The notes under the pieces: model-generated | The model's input: only the letters and a program-made list of their open reading frames with translations | What the model was told of the DNA's origin: nothing | Databases searched by the model: none | Translations under genes and position numbers: made by a program | In this document: positions 35,401 through 44,300 of the stretch, piece after piece | Numbering within the stretch: position 1 is the stretch's first letter | How the letters are laid out: each line of letters opens with the position of its first letter | NCBI GenBank assembly: GCA_014529385.2 | Contig: CM043969.1 | Coordinates: 35,289,446 to 35,353,445 of the forward strand | Origin: Adiantum capillus-veneris | Taxonomy: Eukaryota; Streptophyta; Polypodiopsida; Polypodiales; Pteridaceae | Direction: 5' to 3' | Length of the DNA: 64,000 bases

Positions 35401-36757
35401 CAAATTTGACTACAAGTCCAAGTCTAGCAAGTGCGGATACAGACAAGAGATTCTTCTTGATCCCAGGTACATAAAGTGCATCAACAAGTGTGAAGGAACT
35501 TCCATTAGCAGCAGTAAGCGCAATCTTTCCAACTCCCTGAACTGGATAAGAGGCGTTGTTGGCACAAGTGACTGAATTCCCATGAGGGACAGACTCGAGA
35601 GAGGTAAACAATTCACGATGTGAGGTAATGTGCTTTGTAGCACCACTGTCGAAATACCACACATGTGAATCTGCAGCAACTGACAAGCATGCATCATGGA
35701 CAACAAGATTGTAAGTGCACTCTGCGCTAAAAGCCCAGTCTACATCAACATCAACAACACAGTCTCCTTTCACAGAAGACTCAACAATGGCTGCATTTGT
35801 AGTGGAACCAGCATTTGCAGTGGAACCACCCTCTTTCTTCTTAGCCTCTTTGGCCTTCAACTTAGGACACGACTTGATCAAGTGATCATTGGCTTTACAA
35901 TAATGGCAACGCATCTTCTTTTTGCCCTTATCACCAGAATTGCCAGATGAAGTGCTGCCACCAGAAGCATTAGGAACATAATTTTTGCCACTCGCAGCAC
36001 AACCATAAGAAGTGGCTGCATTACTGTTACCACCCTTTCTTTGAGAAGCAATAAAAGCCTGTTCAACTGCACGCTGCCTAGTCCTGTTTTTTCTAGAAAG
36101 TTACTCTTGCAATAGCAATGTGCATAATGCATCAAACTTGACAACTTCAGGATTTCCTTTGGTCATCAGTCTCCAAGTACTAGCAAAAGTCTGGTAGGAA
36201 TCTGGTAAGGCATCAAGAACAGTCTGCACAAGGGAACTGTCCGAAATGACTTCACCTGCAGAAATGAGTTGCTCATTGATATCCTTGACACTAGCAAGGA
36301 AAGTGTCCATATCACCTTCCTCATGCATAATCTTCGACTCCACCTCTTTACCCAGCAAAGCAATTTTAGCCTCATTGCGGCTTGCATAAAGACCTGCTAA
36401 AATATCCCAAGCCTGTTTTGCAGATTTTGCTGAACGGATGTGAGGAACAATAGTGCGCTTCATAGACAACGCAATCAATGCATGAGCCTGCGCATCCTTA
36501 ACATCCCAACGAGCTTGTTCTGCCGTAGGCAAAACAACTCTAACAGTTGCAATCCTTGTAGCAAGACCTGCAACATCCTCAACATCGCCTACATCCTCAG
36601 AACCAGGACGTAAATCAATGCCCTACACAATGTTCCAGACACCTTTTGACACAAGAACATGTTGCATCATATAAGCCCACATAGGGTAGTTGTCCCCATC
36701 CAACCTGTCCTCAGCAGCAAACATCTTGAACACATCTGTGTTGTTGTTGTCAGCCAT
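32473..36757 (-). pseudogene. Copia-2 gag-pol polyprotein with five in-frame stops and one frameshift
   Basis: Starts with MADNNNTDVF at 36757. The order is a UBN2-type gag (to about 36100), CCHC knuckle (CHYCKANDHLIKSC), protease (WYFDSGATKH), HHCC finger (HARFGH ... CKGCILGK), integrase core (HSDVCGP, RSDRGGEY, NGVAERKN: D, D, E intact), reverse transcriptase (GTKWVYKLK, LYVDDLLI) and RNase H (Asp in SDLDWAG, Glu in CEAEYR, Asp in YTDSQSA). All domains are in one frame except the RNase H end, which is shifted near 32755. Stops are TAG at 36623-36625, TAA at 36101-36103, and TAG at 35054-35056, 34307-34309 and 33791-33793. Each falls where Gln is expected or plausible (clearest in GYA-stop-QKGIDYEE). 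There is no Arg- or Trp-derived stop. Confidence 0.95.
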
Positions 36758-37102
36758 GGTAAATGCTGCACCTGATGTGAAAACTGCCCGAAAATAGGAG
36801 AAACGGAGCGAGAACAACCTGTGCTAAATAGCACAAACCGTAGAAGACTATAAGGCACCTGTTATGCAGAAATTGGCACTGACAGAAATTCTGCACAAAA
36901 TGATGAAATAGCCTGTGCAGTGCTGCCTGTAGTGGAAACGAAGGCCGAAATGAGCCCAAATCAAAATTCTGAGCAGACCAAGCTGTTCGAGCTTACCCAA
37001 AATATTTGTCGACCTGCGAACGCTCACCAAAGCTCATTGAAATCGGAGAAAGTGAGCAGGTGTGTACTGGAGCAGCTGGCGACTAAGCCCGGAAGGACGT
37101 GA

Positions 37103-37117
37103 CCTGCTCTGATACCA
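37103..37117 (-). promoter_or_regulatory. Copia-2 primer binding site (tRNA-iMet)
   Basis: Minus-strand TGGTATCAGAGCAGG, two bases inside the 5' LTR. Confidence 0.92.
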
Positions 37118-37119
37118 AT

Positions 37120-37346
37120 TGTTGGAATTAGGGTTGCAGAGAAACACACAGAGCTTGGTGAAGACGAAGGAAGCTCAAGGAACACAATAGAGAGTATGTT
37201 ACTTAGTGTGCAATGAAAAGATAGATAGCCCTAGAGTGATGGGCGTATATACAATGCACGGGGGAAAAAATCTCCTAAAGAGGGAAAAAATGCCCCGGCG
37301 GTCCTAGTGTGTTCACACACATCACTACCACATGTATATGGTAACA
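37120..37346 (-). repeat. Copia-2 5' LTR (227 bp)
   Basis: Plus-strand reading TGTTGGAATTAGGG ... ATGGTAACA. It contains a CTCTTTAGGAG-type hairpin and carries the 9 bp missing from the 3' LTR. Promoter elements were not identified with confidence. Confidence 0.93.
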
Positions 37347-37374
37347 ATTCAAACTATCATCATTTTCTTTCCTT

Positions 37375-37720
37375 GCATGGATTTAATATTTACGTGATCA
37401 CATGAAATTTCTTATGATCACAATGTATATTATCATTTTCATATGATCACAATAAACGTGATCACAAAAAGGCCGATAAGTGACGTCACAACCCACCAAG
37501 TGTATGCATTTTCTCAACGGGTCTAGTGGGAAACTATAAGAATGCTAAACTGATCCCACCAAGAAATGAATAAAACCTAGTGAGCGTATTGAATTGGACA
37601 ATTTATTTAGGTTAAAGGGAAGTCACGTGAATATTTAAGGTGATCACGTATTTTAAATGTGATCACTCAATGTTATTAACGTGATCACATATTTGTGATC
37701 ATGTTAATGAAATTCATGTT
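37375..37720. repeat. Interspersed repeat rich in palindromic TGATCA sites
   Basis: Eight TGATCA hexamers, mostly as GTGATCAC or ATGATCAC, lie within about 340 bp. Parts of it recur in inverse orientation at 61050-61345 and again at 63566-63650. It is non-coding and possibly the end region of an unclassified DNA element. Confidence 0.7.
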
Positions 37721-37987
37721 TCTTTGTTGCACTTTGAAGCTTTTGACCTCATAAAATAAGCGAGTGGTGACCGGAGGCTTGAGCTGGATTGTTGGAGGGT
37801 ATGAGAAAGAAATTTGTTTAAGCTAGAGGGGGTAACTTGAAAATTGATGACCCCCTCTTGTATGGGGGTCCGCTATAAGGTACCCCCCAGAGGGGAGGGG
37901 GTATCTATGGTGAAGTCAACCTCACACACACACGGAGCGAAGGGGTGAGAGGCGTAGTTGTTACCGCCTCCATGTGGGCATAGCCAT
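37721..37987. other. Spacer between Copia-2 flank and gypsy 5' LTR
   Basis: No gene. It includes a run of G-rich short repeats (GAGGGGGTA, near 37820-37910) and ends with the target duplication CCAT (37984-37987). Confidence 0.5.
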
Positions 37988-40619
37988 TGATAGCCGTTTT
38001 TCAGCTCTTTGTAATTGCCACAGTGAGTTACCTCACCCTACCAAAATCACCCAAACACTGTGGCTATCCCTGCCATTTCATTGTACATAGGCGTGCGTGA
38101 GTCTATTAGCTAGTCATTGGGCTAGTTGAGCCAAAAAAATAAAAAAATAAAAAATATAAGTATATTATGGCCCATTTGTGTGTAAATATTGCATTGTATA
38201 TAGGGCCTAAAAAAAAATATTTTTCGTAATTATTTTGGTATTTATTTAAATATTTCTACGTAGGATGTGTTATTTATGCTATGTACATTGACTCACCATT
38301 ACCATATTTTTTCTTACCATTTTGCATACTCTTTATTCAATATAAAAATAATCTCATGCAAGCTTCTCTTATTTTTGGTGTAACTCCATCCCAACAAAAA
38401 ACCAAAAAAACTAGTTCTATTTATGTGTATATTTTTTCACTATTGTGATTTTTTTTTTTTCCTTCCTACATCTATTCTCTATTACTCTCATAAATTAGAC
38501 CATCAAAAATATTCATTTTGGTAGACTTATGATGCGAGAGATTTATTTTGACCCCTTTATAGTTTTTCCACCTATATTATTTATATTTGACATGTACATA
38601 TATTTTTAGACCCCTCAATATTTGATTTTCTTAGTTGTACTATTCACTTATATCATGATCTCAACAATATCTTCAATTATAGACCTACCAAATAAGGTCA
38701 AGGGTAGGTGGCATGCATACATGCACTATGGAGGACTCACTCTTGGAGGTATTCAAAAGAATCATCCAAAGAAGGACCCCACAAGGACCTTGTGCAGTGG
38801 AAAAAAACGGTCGGTTTTGCTGAATTTTTAAAGTTCCCTTGCTCTCCGAATTTGAAAAGGTGATACAAACAAAAGTTGTAGCTTGTGGGTTGAACTTTTG
38901 CCTCAAATTGTTTCATCTTTTTTTGAGCTACGAGCTGTGAGCTATGATTTTATTAGTGGACCCCAGTTTTCCCATGCTATGCAGCCACACTCTCTCTTCC
39001 ACTTTATCATTTTCCTCTTTCACACACACTTCTCCACTCATCATCCCCACCTCTCTCACCACTCCTCTCTGCACCCTACTCACCTTCTCCTCAACCTTGA
39101 AGAATAACAGAAACCATGGTGAACTCATACCTCCCACACACAATTCCATTTCAAAATTGACCACCTAGTCTCATTTTTCCTCCTCCAAATTACCCATATC
39201 TATCAAAAAAACCACAAAATTCAGCCTCTTCTCTTAAAAGACAGCATCATGGTGGTTGATTACTCAACTTCAATTACCTTGTCTCTCAAGGAAGGTCAAG
39301 AGTGGAGAAAAAATGTACCGTCAAAGCTAGTGGACCGTCAACAAGCATCAAAATTGGCCCTACTCAAGACACTTGGAGCATCAACCTTGTAAGAAATCCA
39401 CCTTTTCTTACCTCTTAAGAGTTTTTCTTCCTTATTTGTATCCTACATGGATACTCCCATTGTAAATATCCAATTCCATTTGTAAATTAATACTAACTCT
39501 ACTAACACTAACCCACTATGAAAAGTCCTATCACCTCCATTTCTCTCCTCTCTCTTTCCCCACCAACTTTTTGATAATTCCAAGCAAAAGAAATTAGATA
39601 AATTGCTGAAAATCTAACCCAACCATGGTTAGAGGAGTAACCCTAGCCTTCAAAATTGCTATAAAAGGAGGGTGTAGCTAGCACAAAAAGGGGGGAGCCA
39701 TAAGCAAGAGCACTATGCTATAGCTTGAGAAGCCAAGCTCAACCTCTCTAGAAGGAGCTCTTGAGTGGAAGCTCATTGTCTTATGCATGTGCATGTGTTG
39801 TAATAGGGGATTAGCAAGGGAACTCTATGCCATTGTAAGAGAGAGAGTGATCATTCAATTGAGAGTAGGAAATCTATCATTTCTCCTACTGGTGTAAGCC
39901 CAACATTTGCTGAATCAAGGAGGGTGGAATTGGACTAAGTTTTGGATACTTTGTCTCCCTTCCAACGTGAAGTAATGGACAACAATGATGAGTAAGTGTC
40001 TTGGTGTTTTTTGTTAAGTTCTTGATAGCTTGTCTCTGGTGTTGTCATCAATCTAGCCATAGGTCCCACATACTGTAAGAGGGCGACAGGGTGGAGAGGA
40101 CTCCCCTGGCCTTAAGACAGTGATTGGGGGTGGCTTTTCTTGTGATGTGTTGTGGTGAAATTTACGCAAGCTATGTTGAACAAATACTAATCTCACTTTG
40201 ATTTGTCATGACAGATTCGTAAGAAGGTATTAATGCAACAAGCACCCCCTCCCCCTTTCTCTCTCTTTCTTAAATATATAGTTGTGTTTGCTTGATCATT
40301 GCTGATACGTTTCAAAGCATCCCGAGCACTATCTCTCTCTCTCTCTCTCTCTCTGTCGTGTTTTAGTGTGTAAGAGTGTTCCATTGGTGTTAGGGTTAGT
40401 GTAAATTCCTTGCTTGTTTGTGGATTGCTCTAACGATTCTCCTCTTTTGCGTCCTAGTTCGCTCTTAAACTAGGTGGTGCCCTTGGTGTAGTTGGGATTT
40501 GGCTGTGGGTTCGTTGTTTTGGTTTGTGTTGTGTTGTGTCCCAGCCCCATTGAGCAGCACGGGAGCCTTGAAGGGTGTCTAGAGGCTGCTCTTCTTGTTG
40601 CCTGCCCCAGACCGCCTCA
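37988..40619 (+). repeat. Gypsy 5' LTR (2632 bp)
   Basis: Long LTR with TG...CA ends. It contains an AT-rich first third, short ORFs shared with the 3' LTR (for example 38622-38831) that are probably not genes, a TATA box near 39660, and a CT run near 40331 close to the end. Confidence 0.95.
39660..39668 (+). promoter_or_regulatory. TATA box of the gypsy 5' LTR
   Basis: TATAAAAGG in a moderately GC-richer setting, about 960 bp before the LTR end. It is conserved in the 3' LTR at 48250-48258. The expected start of transcription would be about 30 bp downstream, near the GGGGGGAGCC stretch. Confidence 0.6.
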
Positions 40620-40620
40620 A

Positions 40621-40640
40621 ATTGGTGCCCCCACTGAGGA
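40621..40640 (+). promoter_or_regulatory. Gypsy primer binding site
   Basis: TTGGTGCCCCCACTGAGGA follows the LTR after two bases. TGGTGCC is the expected complement of a tRNA ending GGCACCA. I do not assign the tRNA species. Confidence 0.65.
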
Positions 40641-40693
40641 CGGCTTGTGTATTTTTGTGTAGAATCAACCTTTAGCATAGTCAAGTAGTTTGC

Positions 40694-40906
40694 ATGAATC
40701 ACAAAAATTTGTATGATCCCTTCATTCCCATTGCAAGGCAAAAGGTACACATAATTGTTAGTACTAAGTTGCAATTTCAACGTGTCATTCGTAGAATTTT
40801 AGGTCCTCTTAGGTTGGCCGAGATAAACGCTTCAGTAAATCCTTTTATTTTGCCTCTCATTAGGTACGACCTTAGTTTGGACGTCTATATTTTTGTTTTG
40901 TTTTAA
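40694..40906 (+). CDS. Small leader ORF 1 of the gypsy element (70 codons)
   Basis: An open frame between PBS and gag, starting MNHKNLYDPF and ending DVYIFVLF. It is clearly related to the next small ORF: both contain FQR or FQQ, then EI or EIN-AS-NP, ILPLI-Y, and DV-IF at the same spacing. It shares the frame of the downstream ORF and of gag, separated from them only by TAA/TAG codons. No family is recognised. It could be a separate short protein, or the broken front of a formerly longer gag. Confidence 0.45.
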   Translation: MNHKNLYDPFIPIARQKVHIIVSTKLQFQRVIRRILGPLRLAEINASVNPFILPLIRYDLSLDVYIFVLF

Positions 40907-40927
40907 GCATTAGGTCATGCATAGACC

Positions 40928-41146
40928 ATGGATAATGGCCCAGGAATAGAGGTTTTCCCCTTCCATTTCACTCCACACATTAGAATAAACATTGCAATTA
41001 GTAGGAAAATCCATTTTCAACAACGTATGGTGTTCATGTTTGGTGCCCAAAGAGTAGGAGAAATTCTCGCATCACCAAACCCTGTCATCCTACCTCTTAT
41101 TGATTATCATAGGTCGTTTGATGTGAATATCTTTATTTTGTTGTAG
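40928..41146 (+). CDS. Small leader ORF 2 of the gypsy element (72 codons), duplicate of ORF 1
   Basis: Starts MDNGPGIEVF, contains IAISRKIHFQQRM and ASPNPVILPLIDYH, and ends DVNIFILL. It begins 234 bp (78 codons) after ORF 1 starts and aligns to it along most of its length. That indicates a tandem duplication of one coding unit with divergence at the protein level. Two stops separate it from ORF 1 and three from the gag Met at 41318. Confidence 0.45.
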   Translation: MDNGPGIEVFPFHFTPHIRINIAISRKIHFQQRMVFMFGAQRVGEILASPNPVILPLIDYHRSFDVNIFILL

Positions 41147-41317
41147 AATAGATTGCAAGCTAGATACATTATTGTGTAAATCTTTTTAAGAAAGAAAAAC
41201 AAAAACGGGTGTCACTTTGAAATCAATTCAATGGAAAGCCAACGCCAAATGTCTGGGTAACCTCTTTTCTTTGGAGAGCCTGGAGAGGATGCTGAATTAT
41301 TTTTAGCGAATTTCAAG

Positions 41318-44300
41318 ATGTCTTGCCGTATCAAGAGGATAATAACTGATCAAGAACGTGTAGAAATGTTTGAGGTGGTCCTTAGGAAAGATGCTAGCAC
41401 TTGGTTTGACTCTTTGCCTGAGGAAGTTAAGGGGAATTACACAGAAGTTTTGAATCGTTTCAAGAAATACTTCTTTGATCCCCAAAACACTCAAAAATTA
41501 TGGCAAGACATTGTTTCTCATAAGCAAAAAGACTTAGATGACTACTACTTGTACAAGCAAGAGTTTCTACGTCTTTGGGCTCTATGGATACGAAATGTTG
41601 CTAACCCTGGTGATGGTGCAGAATTTCTAAAGAAGGAGAGGTTCATAGCCGGACTCTTTCCTGACCTTAAGGTAAAAGTTGAGGCGGGTGCACCTGCTAC
41701 CTTTGACTACCTTTATGCAGCTGAAACTAGGGCTGCTGAGAAATATAGGAAACTCAAGTGCTTAAGGGGAGAGGTTCCAATAGAAGGTCTTAGACCCAAA
41801 GGTAAGTCACAAGCATCAACATCGAGGGAGCTTCCTGAGGTAACGGCGGAAGTAATTGAGAAGTTAAACAAATCTTTAAGCAGCCTGTCAATTCACCTTG
41901 CACAAGCTGTAGGTCCAAAGGGACAAGCAAATAAGTCTGAAGAGCGAGATCCACGACCTAGGAGAGTCTTGCAATGTTGGAAATTCGGAGAGTCTGGACA
42001 TGGGATGTATAATTGTCCTTGGCCCCGTGGGGAGCTAGGGAGACCTAACTTGAATTACCCAGTGATGAATGCAGATGAAGGAACTGGTCAACAACCAAGG
42101 CTTCTACAAAGACCAAATGGACCAAGACCACCTCCACAAGGGGTAGAAGGAGTTCCACCTTTGCCAGATCCAAATGTGCATGTGGTAGAGGTGACAAACT
42201 CAAATGAGGTTGACATGGAAGCAAATGGCATTAAGCGTGGCCGAGGAAAAGTTAAAGAGAAAGAGGGTGTCCCATCACAGAGTGACCATGGACAAGGCAA
42301 GAAGGAAAAGGAGACCAAGGAAGCTAAGAGGACTCAACGTCGTATTAATCTCCAAGACTTCCCTCTTGGACATGGTATGGCTCCATACAACCTATTGGAA
42401 GACATGCGAGGTAAGGGTCCTGATATCTCATGGCCTCAGTTTCTTGCATTATGCCCACAAGTTAGGAGGGATTTAACAAAGGCAGTTAGCACTAGGAGAA
42501 AGGTAAAGGAGAGTTTTCCTGTTGTAAAAATTGCACATGCTGAAATGAACAAGGATATTACACCTGTGCTAGATTGTTACATAAAAGGAAGATTGGTTAG
42601 GAAAGGTCTAGTGGATGGGGGTGCACAAATTTGCATCATGACAGAAGGGCTCATGCAAAGACTAGGCATGCACATCCATGAGACACCTAAAATCAAAGTG
42701 AAAATGGCAAACAATAGCAAGGCTAGGTGCGTAGGCATTTGTAAAAATGTTTTTGTGGAGGCATTTGGCATTAAGAAGGCAGTGGATTTCTATGTCATGT
42801 CTACCAAGGGAAATGGTTACCCATTTATCCTAGGAAGACCATGGCTAATGAAAATGCGAGCTTTGCAGGATTGGGAGAGTGGAAAGCTAATTTGCAGGAA
42901 TGACAATCACAAGAAGGTTGTCTTTGACATGAAGGAGCAACGCCAAGAGGAGCTCCATGAAGAATCATCTCGAAGTGAGACGGAAGAAGATTGGATTGAA
43001 AACACTTCAGAAGAAGAAAGTAGCGGCAGCATTACTGAAGAGGAGTCCTCCATTGAAGTCATGGGGGTAAGGTTTAAGCCAAACAACCAGGAGAACTCTT
43101 CTCGAGGTTTGGAAGAGGTAGGTTCCCAAGAGAACCAAAAGGTGGATGATGAAGGAATGTTAGAAGGTATGTTGTCTACAACACTTACAAAGGATGAAAG
43201 AGAGGAGTTCAAATGTGTGCTAAGGAAATTTCCGAGGCTTTTTGCTAAAGACTACACCGATGTGCGTGGAGTAGATGTTGTTCAACACAAGATTGAGTTG
43301 AAGCCAGAGGCCACACCTAAGGCTCAAAAGCTACGAAGGCTAGGAGTCATTAAGGAGCAGGATCTACTCAAGGAGGTAAGAAATCTTCTAGCAGCAGGTT
43401 TCATTTATCCAGTGGAGAATTCAGAGTGGGTCTCTCCCGTCGTTGTCACTCCTAAGAAAAACGGCAAGTGGAGGGTGTGTGTGGATTATCGTCCACTTAA
43501 TGAGGCAACAAAAAGAGATCACTTTCCCCTCCCATTTCAGGATGAGATACTAAATGAAGTAGCTGGTCATGAGAAGTACACTGTGTGTGATGGCTACTCG
43601 GGTTACTTTCAAATAGGTATCGCATTGAAGGATCAATTGAAAACAACCTTTATCACTCCTTGGGGTTGTTATGCTTTTAGAGTCATGCCATTTGGCTTGA
43701 CAAATGCTCCTGCAACTTTCCAACGCTTCATAAACATGGTGTTTCAAGCATTCTTTGGAAAGTCCATTAGGGGTTTTATTGATGATTTTTGCATTTATAG
43801 CTCAAAATCATTGCATCTACAAAGGGTAGAAGAAGGTTTAAAGAAGCTCTATGACATGGGAGGTCAACTCAACCCCGACAAGTGTCACATAGCTGAGGAT
43901 GAAGTGATCTTGCTTGGTCACAAGGTTTCCTGTAAAGGCATTGAGGTGGATCCTTCAAAGGCAAAGGCTCTTATTGAGCTCCCCTCACCCAAGAATCTCA
44001 AAGAGGTCATATCATTCATTCAAAAAGTGAAGTATATGTCACGCTTTATTCACTTAGCTTCGGAGTTGCTTCATCCTTTGCAAAAGTTGACACAACAAGT
44101 AGAATTTGCATGGTCTGATGAGCTTGAAGAGTATTTTTGTAACATTAAAGTCATTTTGTCAGAGCTACCAACACTCATGCCTCCTTGTTGGGAGTACACA
44201 TTCTTTGTTAGCTCTAGTGTTGGAAGGGAAACAATTGGTGCTGTGTTGCTACAACAAGATCCCCACAGTACAAGGATGCGACCCATCTACTTTGCTAGTA

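Larger units (their letters stand above)
32180..37346 (-). mobile_element. Copia-2: full-length Ty1/copia retrotransposon, 5.17 kb
   Basis: Bounded by LTRs at 37346-37120 (5') and 32397-32180 (3') and by a perfect 5-bp target duplication ATTCA (32175-32179 and 37347-37351). It has an iMet PBS, a single gag-pol frame with nonsense mutations, and a polypurine tract AAGGGGG next to the 3' LTR. The LTRs differ by about ten substitutions and one 9-bp indel, so it is neither brand new nor ancient. It cannot make its own polyprotein as it stands. Confidence 0.95.

Noticed and set aside
38622-39168. Short ORFs in the gypsy LTR repeated at 47212-47758
   Set aside because: They are duplicated only because the LTRs are duplicated. 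They have no domain and sit upstream of the LTR TATA box.
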